DNA of 44,401 bases from Gnetum montanum (lineage: Eukaryota; Streptophyta; Gnetopsida; Gnetales; Gnetaceae). Location: NCBI GenBank assembly GCA_015680685.1, contig MNCI01014715.1, positions 1-44,401 on the forward strand. The letters run 5' to 3'. Every line of letters begins with the position of its first letter. Positions within the stretch are counted from its first letter, which is position 1. Positions 11,620-21,759 of the stretch are shown here, one piece after another. The translations under genes and the position numbers were made by a program. The notes beneath the pieces were generated by a model. The model searched no databases. It saw only the letters and a program-made list of their open reading frames with translations, and had not been told where the DNA came from.

Positions 11620-12142
11620 ATGCAGCGTACAGCGTATACACCTCAACTAACAGCGTATAACGACAGCGTATACAGCGTATATGTACGTAGCGTATATAGT
11701 CGGCATAGACGAGTCTACGATGAAAATGGCTCAGCGTATACACTGGAGAGCATATGCAGCGTAAGATAGGTCACAACGTAAGACAGGAAATAGTGTAAAA
11801 CAAGGAACAACGTAAAACAGGGAACATCGTAAAACAAGGCTCAGCGTAAAACAAGGCTCAGCGTGAAACAATGCTCAGCATAAAACAATGCATAGTGTAA
11901 AACAATGCACAACGTGAAGTAAGGCTTAGCGTATAACAAGGCAGCATATGGTTTTCTGAGTAAATTTTTAAGAGGGAAAACATAAACACGGAACAGCGTA
12001 GATGCTGGATAGTTTACAGGCAGGATTTTCAGACCGGGCTGCGTAGACGCTGGGAGGGTTTCAGTAGGAAGTGGCATGCGGTTGGCGGCGTAGATGCTTA
12101 ACAGTGTAAACGCTAGGGAATTTGCGGGTAAGGTGTTTAGGA
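11620..12142 (-). repeat. leader with degenerate GCGTA-type tandem repeats
   Basis: Between the gag start and primer site lies a stretch of imperfect 18-20-bp units (11765-11945) such as CAGCGTAAAACAAGGCT, and a cluster of GCGTATA words at 11640-11700. No coding content. It forms the 5' leader of the minus-strand element. Confidence 0.65.
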
Positions 12143-12162
12143 GGCCCTCCTTCTAGCACCAA
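12143..12162 (-). promoter_or_regulatory. probable primer-binding site of the GCGTA element
   Basis: Minus-strand TTGGTGCTAGAAGGAGGGCC lies four bases after the LTR end (…GGCAGTACA). Its position and TGG start fit a tRNA primer site; I could not assign the tRNA with confidence. Confidence 0.5.
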
Positions 12163-12166
12163 TTTC

Positions 12167-13517
12167 TGTACTGCCTGAAATCGTCGGTCTCCGGCTGGAA
12201 AGAAACAGAGGCCATGGGATCACAGGGCGAGCACAAAAGACCCTGCCTTCACCTGAGGGCAAGCTATAATGCACGAAGGCAGAGTACCTTGGGTGGTCCG
12301 CACATGGATCAGACAAGGATTTCCCCGAATGTACACCAAAAGGCTATACGCTGGGTTATACGTAAACAATGTAGCAGCGTAAATGGAGCGTAAACAATGT
12401 AAACAGCGCGTAAACGTAAACAGAATGCATGCAACAATCAATGGAAACTGTAAACGATTATGGGAATAAAATGTAAGAATGGTATTACTAAGTCAAATTA
12501 TAATGCACCGGTCTAACGCAGTTGTGGATGGAACACAAGGCGGACGAAAAGCCCTGGTGGATGCAAGGGTGGCTGGGCTGGTTTACGCTGTAGGCGTGGC
12601 GTAGTGATTGTGCACTCGGCGTATAGGATTCTCCAGCGTAAGTGTTGTTGTGCTCTGGTTCGCAGCGTAATTGTTCCTGGGTATGCTCTCAGATTTTTGC
12701 CAACCGACCTCGGTGAAGTGGAAAATGGGGGTTTTTATACCGGTTGTTACGCTAGACTCGGGTTGGGAGACACATGGCGCGTTGACCGGGTTCATACAAT
12801 TTACAAATATACAATATATTACATCTGCTGGGCGTATACGCTGGGCGTATATGCTACATCAGGCCGATGTATATGCTAGGCGTATACGCTGGGTGAACTT
12901 GGGTGGAGATATTGTGGATGCTGGGTGTATACGTTGGGTGTATATGCTGATGGATGCTGGGCATATACACTGGGCGTATACGCTAACGGCTGCACACTTG
13001 CTTCAATCCTTGCTCTTCAGTGTTGTCTTCATGCTATCTTTGGGGATTTTGTCATCGGGCATATGCATCTGTGGTACCTGCCGAGCGTACATGTAAGGTG
13101 TGTACGCTGGGCGTCTACACTGGGGCACGTACACTGATGGTTGCCGACTTGCTTCAATTCTTGCTCTTTAGTGTTATTTTCATTCTGTCTTCAGAGATTC
13201 CATGATGGACGTAAACATTTGTCATTTCTGCTGAGCGTACATGTGCAGTGTGTACGCCGGGCGTGTGAATTGGATGTCTACGCTGGGCGTATACGCTGTG
13301 GATGTCGGGCATATGTGCTAGGCGTATACGCTATGGATGTGAACTTGAGCGTAGACGCTAAGCGTATACACTGGTACTACATACTTAGTGAAAATTTAAG
13401 CATTTTGATCTCCGAGGTTACGATGTGTGACACCAAATGTAGCCACAGTTGTCTGTGGGTCCTACGGACTTGCTTCTTGCTAGAGAAGTACCAAGCTCGG
13501 AATTTTGTGGTGTTTCA
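12167..13517 (-). mobile_element. LTR of the GCGTA element, inner copy (1351 bp)
   Basis: On the minus strand it starts TGAAACACCACAAAATT and ends GGCAGTACA, giving TG...CA ends. A second copy with the same ends follows at 13526-14834. Core promoter: TATAAAAA on the minus strand at 12732-12739. Upstream of it the 10-bp palindrome GCGTATACGC occurs at 12832, 12880, 12974, 13287 and 13322 within clusters of CTGGGCGTATA words. The adjacent primer site and leader identify this as the 5' LTR of a minus-strand element whose body is mostly lost after gag. Confidence 0.75.
12732..12739 (-). promoter_or_regulatory. TATA box of the inner GCGTA LTR
   Basis: TATAAAAA on the minus strand, followed by CCCCC. 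The nearest GCGTATACGC palindrome lies about 93 bp upstream (12832). Confidence 0.55.
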
Positions 13518-13525
13518 TTAATTTC

Positions 13526-14834
13526 TGTACCGCCTAAAATCGTCGATCTCCAGCTGGAAAGAAACAGAGGCCATGGGATCGCAGGGTGAGCACAGAAGAC
13601 CCTGCCTTCGCCTAAGGGTGAGATGGAATGCACGAAGGCAGAGTACCTTGGGTGGTCCGCACGCGGATCAGACAAGGATTTCCCCAAACGTACACCCAAA
13701 GGTTATACGTTGGGTTATACGTAAACAATGTAGCAGTGTAAAAGGAGCATAAACAACGTAAACAATGTAAACAGTGTGTAAACGTAAACAGACGTAAACA
13801 GAATGTGTGCAATAATCAATGGAAACTGTAAACAATTATGGGGAGAAAATGTAACAATGGTATTACTGAATCAAATTACAATGCACCGGTCTAACGTAGT
13901 TGTGGATGGAACACAAGGCAATCGAAAAGCCCCAGTGGATGCAAGGGTGGCTGGGCTGGTTTACGTTGTAGGCACGGTGTAGTGATTGTGCGCTCGGCGT
14001 ACAGGATTCTCCAGCATAAGGGTTGTTGTGCTCTAGTTCGAAGTGTAATTGTTCCTGGGTATGCTCTCGGATTTTTGCCAACCGACCTCGGTGAAGTGGA
14101 AAATGGGGGTTTTTATAATGGTTTTTACACTAGACTCAAGTTGGGAGACACGTGGCGCGTTGACCGGGTGCATACAATTTACAAATATACAATATATTAC
14201 ATTTTCTGGGCGTATATGCTACATCAGGCTAGCGTATACGCTGGGCGTATAGGCTGGGCGAACTTGGGTGGAGATACTGCAGATGCTGGGCATATACGCT
14301 GGGTGTATACGTTGATGGATGCTGGGCGTATATGCTGATGGCTGCCCACATGCTTCAATCCTTGCTCTTCAGTGCTGTCTTCATGCTGTCTTTGGGGATT
14401 TTGTCGTTGGGCGTATGCATCTGTGGTACCTGCCAAATGTACGTGTCAGGTGTGTACGCTGGGCGTCTACACTGGGGCACGTACACTGATGGTTTCCGAA
14501 TTGATTCAATTCTTGCTCTTCGGTGTTATTTTCATTCTGTCTTCGGAGATTCCATGCTGGGCGTAAACATTTGTGGTTTTTGCCAAGCGGACATGTGCAG
14601 TGCGTACACCGGGCGTGTGAGTTGGATGTCTACGCTAGGCGTATACGCTATGGATGTGAACTTGAGCATAGACGCCAAGCGTATACGCTGGTACTGCATA
14701 CTTAGTGAAAATTTAAGCATTTTGATCTCCGAGGTTGCGATGTGTAACACCAAATGTAGCTGTTGTTGTCTGTGGGTCCCAGGGACCTACTTCTTGCTGG
14801 AGAAGTACCAGGCTCAGAATTTTGTGGTGTTTCA
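13526..14834 (-). mobile_element. LTR of the GCGTA element, outer tandem copy (1309 bp)
   Basis: Same termini and overall order as the inner LTR: GTACCGCC end, primer-side block with AAAGAAACAGAGGCCATGGG, TATAAAAA at 14110-14117 (minus), and palindromes GCGTATACGC at 14232, 14639 and 14679. Only 8 bp (TTAATTTC, 13518-13525) separate the copies. AATTTC also flanks the inner LTR on its primer-site side (12161-12166). That suggests the copies arose by recombination or nested insertion with loss of the intervening body. The copies differ at many sites, so the duplication is not recent. Confidence 0.75.
14110..14117 (-). promoter_or_regulatory. TATA box of the outer GCGTA LTR
   Basis: TATAAAAA on the minus strand in the same context as the box at 12732, confirming the alignment of the two LTR copies. 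Confidence 0.55.
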
Positions 14835-15286
14835 CTAGGTTACATAGATTTTCTCACTCACACTGAAGTCACGTTACAGTGTGAGTATAGTGTGACCAAC
14901 TTTGGGAGCCCTAAAACCAAGTCAAAAATGATCTAATTTCTAAGTTGTGATCCATCCTCAAAGCACGTCCTTCATAGCTTCAGGTCCCAACCTTTTGAAT
15001 GTCAGATTTTAGCTCAAAATTGCAAGTTTTCAGAAATTTTTGAGGTCACGCTATGATCACACTACAGCGTGAGTCTAATGTGACCTACCCAAAAGTGGCT
15101 CAAAACAAGTCACATTAGGCTCAATTTTTGATTTTCAAATCATTCCTAAGGTTAACCATAGTCAAGCAACTATTACACCCAAGAAAGAAACTTCAAAAAT
15201 TTAAAAATTAGTGTGAAACATGTCATTCTCCTCACTCACACTGATGGTCATGCTGGGGTCACACTGGCAACGTGAGTGCACCATGA

Positions 15287-15430
15287 CTACTATTCATCAA
15301 CATGACTACTATTCATTAGCATGACTAATATTTATTAGTATGAGCACTATTCATCAACGTGAACACTATTCATCAACATGAACACTATTGATCAGTGTGA
15401 GCACTATTCATCAACATGAGTACTATTCAC
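15287..15430. repeat. 19-bp tandem array
   Basis: Seven full and one partial copies of a unit like CTACTATTCATCAACATGA lie in a row from 15287. The same array appears inverted within 15674-15810 because of the inverted repeat. Confidence 0.85.
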
Positions 15431-15810
15431 ACCCAGACAAAAGCACTCCAAATGCATGCTAAGGACACACCAGGACCAAATCAACTCACACTGGGAGCCC
15501 TAGTGAAGCAGNCTTGCTTGAAACTTCTCGGTCCCTAAATCGACTGCTATAGGATGTCGATTTGAGTGGTTTTGTGGTTGTTTGAGGCATCTCTGCTTCA
15601 CTAGGGCTCCCAGTGTGAGTTGATTTGGTCCTGGTGTGTCCTTAGCATGCATTTGGAGTGCTTTTGTCTGGGTGTGAATAGTACTCATGTTGATGAATAG
15701 TGCTCACACTGATCAATAGTGTTCATGTTGATGAATAGTGTTCACGTTGATGAATAGTGCTCATACTAATAAATATTAGTCATGCTAATGAATAGTAGTC
15801 ATGTTGATGA
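15294..15810. repeat. perfect 218-bp inverted repeat bounded by Ns (probable assembly artefact)
   Basis: Arms 15294-15511 and 15593-15810 are reverse complements without a visible mismatch, while other repeats in this window are diverged. A single N directly follows the left arm (15512) and another directly follows the right arm (15811). The block 15513-15810 therefore looks like a contig placed in the wrong orientation. Flipped, its beginning would overlap the left arm and its remainder would bridge to 15812. Confidence 0.85.
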
Positions 15811-15820
15811 NTCCCAGCCC

Positions 15821-15828
15821 TATAAATA
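15821..15828 (+). promoter_or_regulatory. TATA box of the plus-strand LTR
   Basis: TATAAATA preceded by CCCAGCCC. It lies about 570 bp upstream of the LTR end and of the first exon at 16398. Confidence 0.5.
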
Positions 15829-16397
15829 TCCTATCAATTTACATAAACGAGGGGGAAATTTGGACAGTTGGTAATTTTGAAGGTTGATGGCTTAGAAAAA
15901 TCAGACCAGCAATCCTTGGGTGCTCGGCACACTTGACTCCTAACATCCAAGCACTTCTGAAACACCTCACATCACATCACCCTGGGGCTTGGCACTTGAC
16001 TTGCCATCCACATGTGTAGCTACGGTTTGATTAGTGCACACCTTTTCTAAGCAATACAATACAGTTCATTTTGCCAGCCATTATATTTTTTACTCTATTT
16101 TAAATCCAATTTATGCTTTGTTTACAATACATTTCTGTAGATGCCCTATTTGCATTTTGTATGTTACCATTTACATTTCAAACATTAGTTTATGATAATC
16201 CTAGCGTAGGCCATAGCTTACGTTCAGGGAAGTCCTTGGTTGATTTGCATGTAGATCATCCAAGGCACTCTACCTTCGTTTCCTTTTCCAGCTTGCCCTC
16301 AAGTGAAGGCAAGGTTAGTTGTGCCTGTCCGACAATCTTTCGGTGCTTGCTTTTCCCTTTCAGCCTTACACTGACGATTTAGGTCAGTACATAGATA

Positions 16398-19300
16398 ATG
16401 GCACCTAAGAGAGAACGCAAACACCTAGCGCTCACCATGGTAGATGAGGTGAAAGACACCTTGGGGTGTCTATCGCAAGTGCGCGTCGCAATGCAAGAGG
16501 AAACTCCATCAGCCCAGTAAGTTGCTACGCTACTTCCTTTTTTTTTGTTTCTATTTTCATTTTGAAATCTACATTTTCTGTCATCGTCTTTGTTGCCATT
16601 TTGGCCATTATATCGTCGTTGTTACGAATTTGACCATGATGGTGTACGGATGCTATGCTAAGGTTGCATGTAGTGTTTCCTAGACCACCATTGTTGTGGC
16701 TACCTTGCTGCAAAGGTTTAGGTGATTCTGGAAACCTAACATGTGAATAGCATAGCATACGACCCTCAGGAGGGTTTGACCATGTGCATGATTTGATAGC
16801 GTAACATGTGTCTATCACGGTGTAGTGCAAATCATTTTGTCAGGCATAAGATTTGTTGAAACAACTGCAGCATATTTAATTATTTCTTGTTCAAAATTTG
16901 TATTTAATTTTTTGTTTCTCTACTACGCTATTACCTTTGTGGTTCTACTATGCTTCATGCAAGAAGAGAGTTATGCTACACTATTTGTAAATGACTAATC
17001 TTGTTGCACTGTAAGCTAACTTCACTCGAACATGATGTTAACATTTGCCATTGTGCTATGCAGGGTGATGCTAAGGCCCATTTTGATTGTCCTAAAAATT
17101 GTAGGGGTTCTCTGCTACCTAAGCAAATTGTTGGCCAATGTTCCTACATGTGGGACGAGAGGTGGTCTGGTTTTGGGAAGGCACATAGGACTTCCTAAAA
17201 TTCCTCCTCTAGCACTTTAGTGTGATCATTTGTTCACACTTATCAGAGGAGGTAGCAACCATAATTACAAAAACCCTGTTGCCTAGGGCAAATTGGGGTA
17301 TTTTGAAATTTCTGACTGATGGAGCAATTAGGAGCGAGTAGGTAAAGGGATCGAGTCAGCACCCAAAAAGCTTGAGGCATTTGAGTTGGATATGGGAAAT
17401 GCCTGAATATAATTGCTACCACCTATACAACATGTTGTTCATTACACGCCACATGGGAACCTATTTTCAGAAGCCACTAGGAACTGTTTATTATGCTGAC
17501 GGGTGAGTTCTGTAAACATATTATGCTACATTATGTAGTGCATGCTATGCTAGGTGAAAAGAAAAAAAATGTTAATAGTGTGTGCACTTTTCTTTTTATG
17601 TGTTACCAGGTTTTATATTGGCAAGAGTGGGCTTCACAGTGATATTGATTCCTTGGCCTTGGCACAAATGGCGCTGCAGGAGTTTTCCTCCACTGAGAAT
17701 ATGTGCACCGGCGTGATAGGTCAATGTGGGGGTGAATACAAAACCTATCCAACCTAGTACTCTCTATTTTACAATAGGTGTAAGGAGTTTGGTTTTTTGG
17801 ATGGGGATTGGGCATCCCTTAGGATGATCACCATTGAAGATGTGTTGGTGTATCTCCCACTATTCCCATCACTATTTAAACTTGATACGCTAGACCATGA
17901 GTTTATTTTTGCGTGCTTGAGTGTTACTTCAAGTTTTATTTTGTTTTTTTTCTTTGTTTCTTTGCTTAGCTTTTTTTCTTGTGAACTGCTACAGCGACAA
18001 AGAAATCCCAGGAGGTAATGGTGATCACCTCTAGGCATAATGGGGCTAACATTTATTTTAAGTATAGGGAGGTAGACAAGACCCAATACTGGCTTTACAA
18101 CAGGGCCCCGGAATCGCTCACCAACAACCTTTGGGACGCTGGGCTCATGGAATTGTTCTTGTTCGTGAACCCAACCATCTCTACTGCTAAGATGCTTGCC
18201 CTAGTTGAATCCTTTTCTAAAACAACATACTGCTTCCTCACACGTGTGCACAGTGTGCTAGTGTTCCTTGAGACTAACAACCAGCTATTCGCGGATCTTT
18301 TTGATGTCCCCTCTAATGGTCTCCTTGTGGGGGCAAAGACCGAAAAGGAGGCAAACCATCAAGTGAACATTGAGGAGTGGATAGGGGTAGTGAAAGGGTG
18401 AAAGGGTATCCCTATTAAAGTGGCTATGTTGAAAGTGGCCAGAATGGTTTACCCCATCTTCTGTGCTTGTGCTTTCCCCAAGCTACTCTCCCAAGGAAAG
18501 ATCATTGGGATTGAGAAAGCTTGGGTAATGAGAGAGGTCATGGAAGAGGGGGCCTATTACAATTGGGACAAACATCTCTGCAAAGGTGTACAAGCTGAAA
18601 TGGTCAAGCTTCATAAGAATCCTAAATCCCGTTTCAATGTGCATCATGCCTTCTTTCCAGCATGCTTGTAGCACTTTGTGGAAATCTTGGTAGTGTGTGA
18701 GAATGGAGTCTAGGTGATGCAAAATTGTAACAAAATTTTCAAACCATAGATTTTCCAAGTCTTCTACACCACCTAAGACTAGGATCCCCTAGAAGCTATT
18801 GGGGATTCATTTTTAATGATGACTAGGGATCGGGTGACCTGCAACATCCATAGCTAGGATAGCATACAAGAGGTGCCTCTACTAGTACAGGTAGCGTATC
18901 ACAAGGAAAATGTTTCATTGTAGAGACGGTGGCCACCAAGTTGTAGCAAAAAAGATCTTATTTGGTTGAGGAGCCTCATCATATGGATGAAGAAAGGGGG
19001 CAAAAACTGCAGTTTAAGTTACATAGAATACAACCTCTCATTGGTAAATGCCTTTAATTTTTATTTCTTTCTTCACTTGTTTGGTTAATTCTCGCTACAC
19101 TGTGCTACGCTAGGTAGCATAGCACAACATAGCATTTCTTTTAAGTTAATCTTCTTTTGCCTAATGTAAACAAGATTTTCTACCAAAGGAAGAAGAAGAA
19201 GAAGAAGGAAGAGAAGAGGTGATGGCCTCTAAAATAGGGGCAACTAATAAAGATGCAGGGGCCGTAGCCATAGAGTAAAGGGCCTTGGTCAAGAGAGAAG

Positions 19301-20983
19301 GTGCTCCAACCACAAAGGAAGGGGCTCTCATTGATGAGGAAAACACTCCTATTGACAAGGAGGACGTTTCTGCCAATGAGGAGGACTCCCCTACTAATGA
19401 GGAGGATGCTCCTGTGGATGAGGAAAATGGTGATGCAAGGGAAAGAAGGACCCCAATGAATAAAGAAGAGACCCGTGTCAACTAAGAAGGGACCTCTATC
19501 AATGATCCCTTTGTTGAATGCAATTCAACACCGGAGGAGCAGATGGATGTGGAGGGCACTGCCGTGGTGTTAAGGTAGCAAGAAGGAGGGGAGCTACAAC
19601 TAGATGCTAGTGATTTTGACCACATATTCTATAGTATGTCGATGGGCGACCACCCCGCTATCACCCATGAGGGTTTTCTGGGTAGGAGCCCTTACACTGT
19701 CATTCGGGTTACTCATAAGCTTTATTGTAGTCCATCTTGATTATGACTGATGTGTTTGGTTATATGGCAGACACTACTATTGACACTATAGGACCTTCCT
19801 TGATCTTCTTGCAACCATGGGCTGAGACCCCTGATAAGTTTGTGTTGATGCAGGGGGTGGTTGATGACATGATCGATTGTCTGAAGTTAATCAATTTGGA
19901 AGTGGGTAAGTGAAGTAGCTACGCTAGGCTTTTAACTTGCCATGCTAGACCTCTTGGGTTGCTGAACTTTTCTATGCTACTGTGACTAATCGATTTTTTG
20001 TGTGCGGTCGATAGCCTCTCGCCTCAAGTGGGACTCGAAATAAGTAGTCAAGGTTGACACTATGCCTAAATTCCCACATCAAGTAACTAAGGTTCCTTGT
20101 CACATATACGACGAGGCTAGAGAATGCGCATTGTACTCAGCACACTCCTTGTGGGAGTGTAGGCATATAAACGAAGACCTATGGAAATGCATCTAGAGGC
20201 TCGAGAAAGAGAAGGCCAATCTGACCATTGAGGTGGGAGACATTTGCTCCAGGAATGAGTTCCTATTTGCTCAGGATAACAATGATGGCAGTTGGCGTAT
20301 GGCCGTCATAGATTATGCGAAATATTGGAGGGTCATGTGGTGCAATAATGAGGCCACACATGAGATAATTGAGCAGTGAATGCAAATGGACTTGTTGGCC
20401 TAAAAGATCTAGGATTGGAAGGATTATAGTACAAGAGTTTACGAGTGGGGGTAGTCCTAGAAAACCACAAGCATATGTATGAACAGGAATGTACCGTCTA
20501 TCGTAAACAATACAGGGATGCTTCAGTGATGTTGTATACTCATGAAACATTCTTGGATGTCATTGGTGCTTCTGAGGCTTACAACAAGTTCATGCAACAA
20601 GTGACGGTCAGTGAATCACTTGAGTGGGAAGTGAGTCTTCCCATAGCTGAGACTGCCACTGGCTCCTTTTCTCTAGGACCACCGATATGGACAGCTATTA
20701 AAAGAAAGAAGGTTGTAGCAAATGCTATCTTGAAAGATAGGCACTAGGCCAACATTACTAACAAGGAGGTCTAGAAACTCCTTGGGATTTCTTTGGATTG
20801 CATACCCCCTGAGATAGATGTGGGGCCATCTCAGGTTAGTCACTCTCTGTGATGCAACAATTTGTGTTACTCTAGTTTTTATGGTGATTCTAGCTGACTA
20901 CATTTTCTATGATGTAGATTTCAGATGAAGAAGTAAGGCCCTATAAGGGAGGGAATAGTAATGTAGAGGAAGATGATGTATAA
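16398..20983 (+). pseudogene. undescribed multi-exon ORF family, copy 1 (about eight exons)
   Basis: Function unknown. Exon 1 (16398-16516, MAPKRERKH start) begins six bases after an LTR. Inferred junctions: 16516|GTAAGT to CAG|17064; 17502|GTGAGT to CAG|17610; a donor near 17920 to ACAG|17995; a break near 19050-19190; a break near 19680-19769; 19905|GTAAGT to ATAG|20015; 20834|GTTAGT to GTAG|20918; stop TAA 20981-20983. Phases agree across the clear junctions. Exon 4 has VMVITSRHNGAN and FPKLLSQGKIIGIEKAW; exon 5 is an acidic Glu/Asp-rich linker (19190-19450); exon 6 has LQPWAETPDKF; the last exon reads ISDEEVRPYKGG. All of exons 2-7 are echoed in the inverted copy at 25256-28113. Many in-frame stops, mostly TAG, make this copy non-functional. 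It could be a retroelement accessory ORF (compare Ogre ORF1, which also lies just after the LTR) or a captured host gene. Confidence 0.6.
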
Positions 20984-21119
20984 TAGCAAGGGCTCTTATT
21001 TGCATTTTTAGAAAACTATTACAAACATTATTTAATTGAAACTTTGAATGGAAAATGAATCAGGACTAGATTCATTTTATTTTGGTTTGTGTATCATCTA
21101 TGCTATTAATCTTTATGTT
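20984..21119. other. short 3' flank of the multi-exon pseudogene
   Basis: AT-rich, with TTTTATTTTGG-like sequence. It may be the 3' UTR of the preceding gene; no clear polyadenylation signal stands out. Confidence 0.3.
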
Positions 21120-21640
21120 TTTTTTGTGTCTTAGTTTTAGGCCATTTCAGGCCATCATCAACCAATAAGAAAATGAAATTTTTTTTTATTATTTATTTTT
21201 GAATAGCCAGTTTTAGGCCTAAGCCACAATGGTAGTTTAATGCCATTCTGAGCCATCGCTAGTTTTAGGCCATTTTAGGCCATCATGTAAACACAGGGTA
21301 AATAATTTTGTCAGTTTTAGGCCTTATTGGGCCATGACATAATGTAATGGGAAAATTTTACCTGTTTTATGCCTTAGCGGGCCGTATGTATTTTTAGGCC
21401 ATTTCCAGCTGTAGTTAGTTTTAGGCCATTTCGGGCCATGGGTAGTTTTATGCCATTTCAGGACATGGGTAGTTTGATGCCATTTTGGGCCACGAGTAGT
21501 TTTAGGCCATTTCGGGCCATGGGTAGTTTTAGGCCATTTTAAGCCATGGTTAGTTTTAGGCCATTTCGGGCCACAGGTAGTTTTAGGCCATTTCAGGCCA
21601 CAGGTAGTTTTAGGCCATTTCAGGCCATGTGACGATGTAA
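21120..21640. repeat. tandem array with 30-bp period based on TTTTAGGCCATTTCGGGCCA
   Basis: From about 21130 degenerate copies of TTTTAGGCCATTT..GGCCA become regular from about 21390 to 21630, with roughly nine 30-bp units of the form GGCCATTTCGGGCCATGGGTAG plus TTTTA. The period is a multiple of 3, so the minus strand shows an open 10-residue repeat (KWPKTTHGP-like). GGCC motifs make the array rich in short palindromes. It lies exactly between the end of the plus-strand gene and the end of the minus-strand gag-protease. Confidence 0.85.
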
Positions 21641-21759
21641 ATGGAGAGTGTGTGAATGGTTTAAAATAATAATTTAGGCACCTAATATAGATGAATAGAT
21701 GTGAAACAAAAAACAAATAAATATACAATGAATGTTAACCAGGTAAGAAGCAATGGAGT

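Larger units (their letters stand above)
14835..16391 (+). mobile_element. 3' portion of a plus-strand LTR related to the GCGTA LTRs
   Basis: The last 180 bp (about 16210-16391) match the minus-strand LTR ends when those are reverse-complemented. Shared blocks in order are AAGTCCTTG, CCAAGG-ACTCT-CCTTCGT, CAGCTTGCCCTCA-GTGAAGGCA, TTTC-AGCC, GACGATTT and CAGTACA. A TATAAATA box lies at 15821-15828. The 5' limit is uncertain; sequence at 14840-15280 has repeated TCAC..AGCGTGAG words and may be U3. The segment 15513-15810 is probably misassembled (separate entry). The LTR is immediately followed by the first exon of the multi-exon gene at 16398. Confidence 0.6.

Noticed and set aside
11640-14700. 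CRISPR-like array because of regular repeated GCGTATA words
   Set aside because: Spacing is irregular, units are degenerate, there are no unique spacers, and the sequence is a plant LTR and leader.
12604-14838. Several overlapping plus-strand frames with repeated GRIRWAYTLGVYA-like residues
   Set aside because: They are translations of the GCGTATA repeat inside two LTRs, in all frames, with matching frames in both copies only because the LTRs are duplicates.
15294-15810. Large hairpin as a hairpin-RNA or MITE-like element
   Set aside because: Perfect arms ending exactly at Ns favour an assembly error; no terminal repeats or target duplication were seen.
19161-19481. Minus-strand Ser-rich 106-aa frame
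   Set aside because: It is the antisense shadow of the acidic Glu/Asp linker of the plus-strand multi-exon gene, which is supported by the inverted copy.
21324-21728. Minus-strand 134-aa frame with a Lys-Trp-Pro-Lys-Thr repeat
   Set aside because: Explained by the 30-bp tandem DNA array; no start context and no flanking coding sequence supports a protein.
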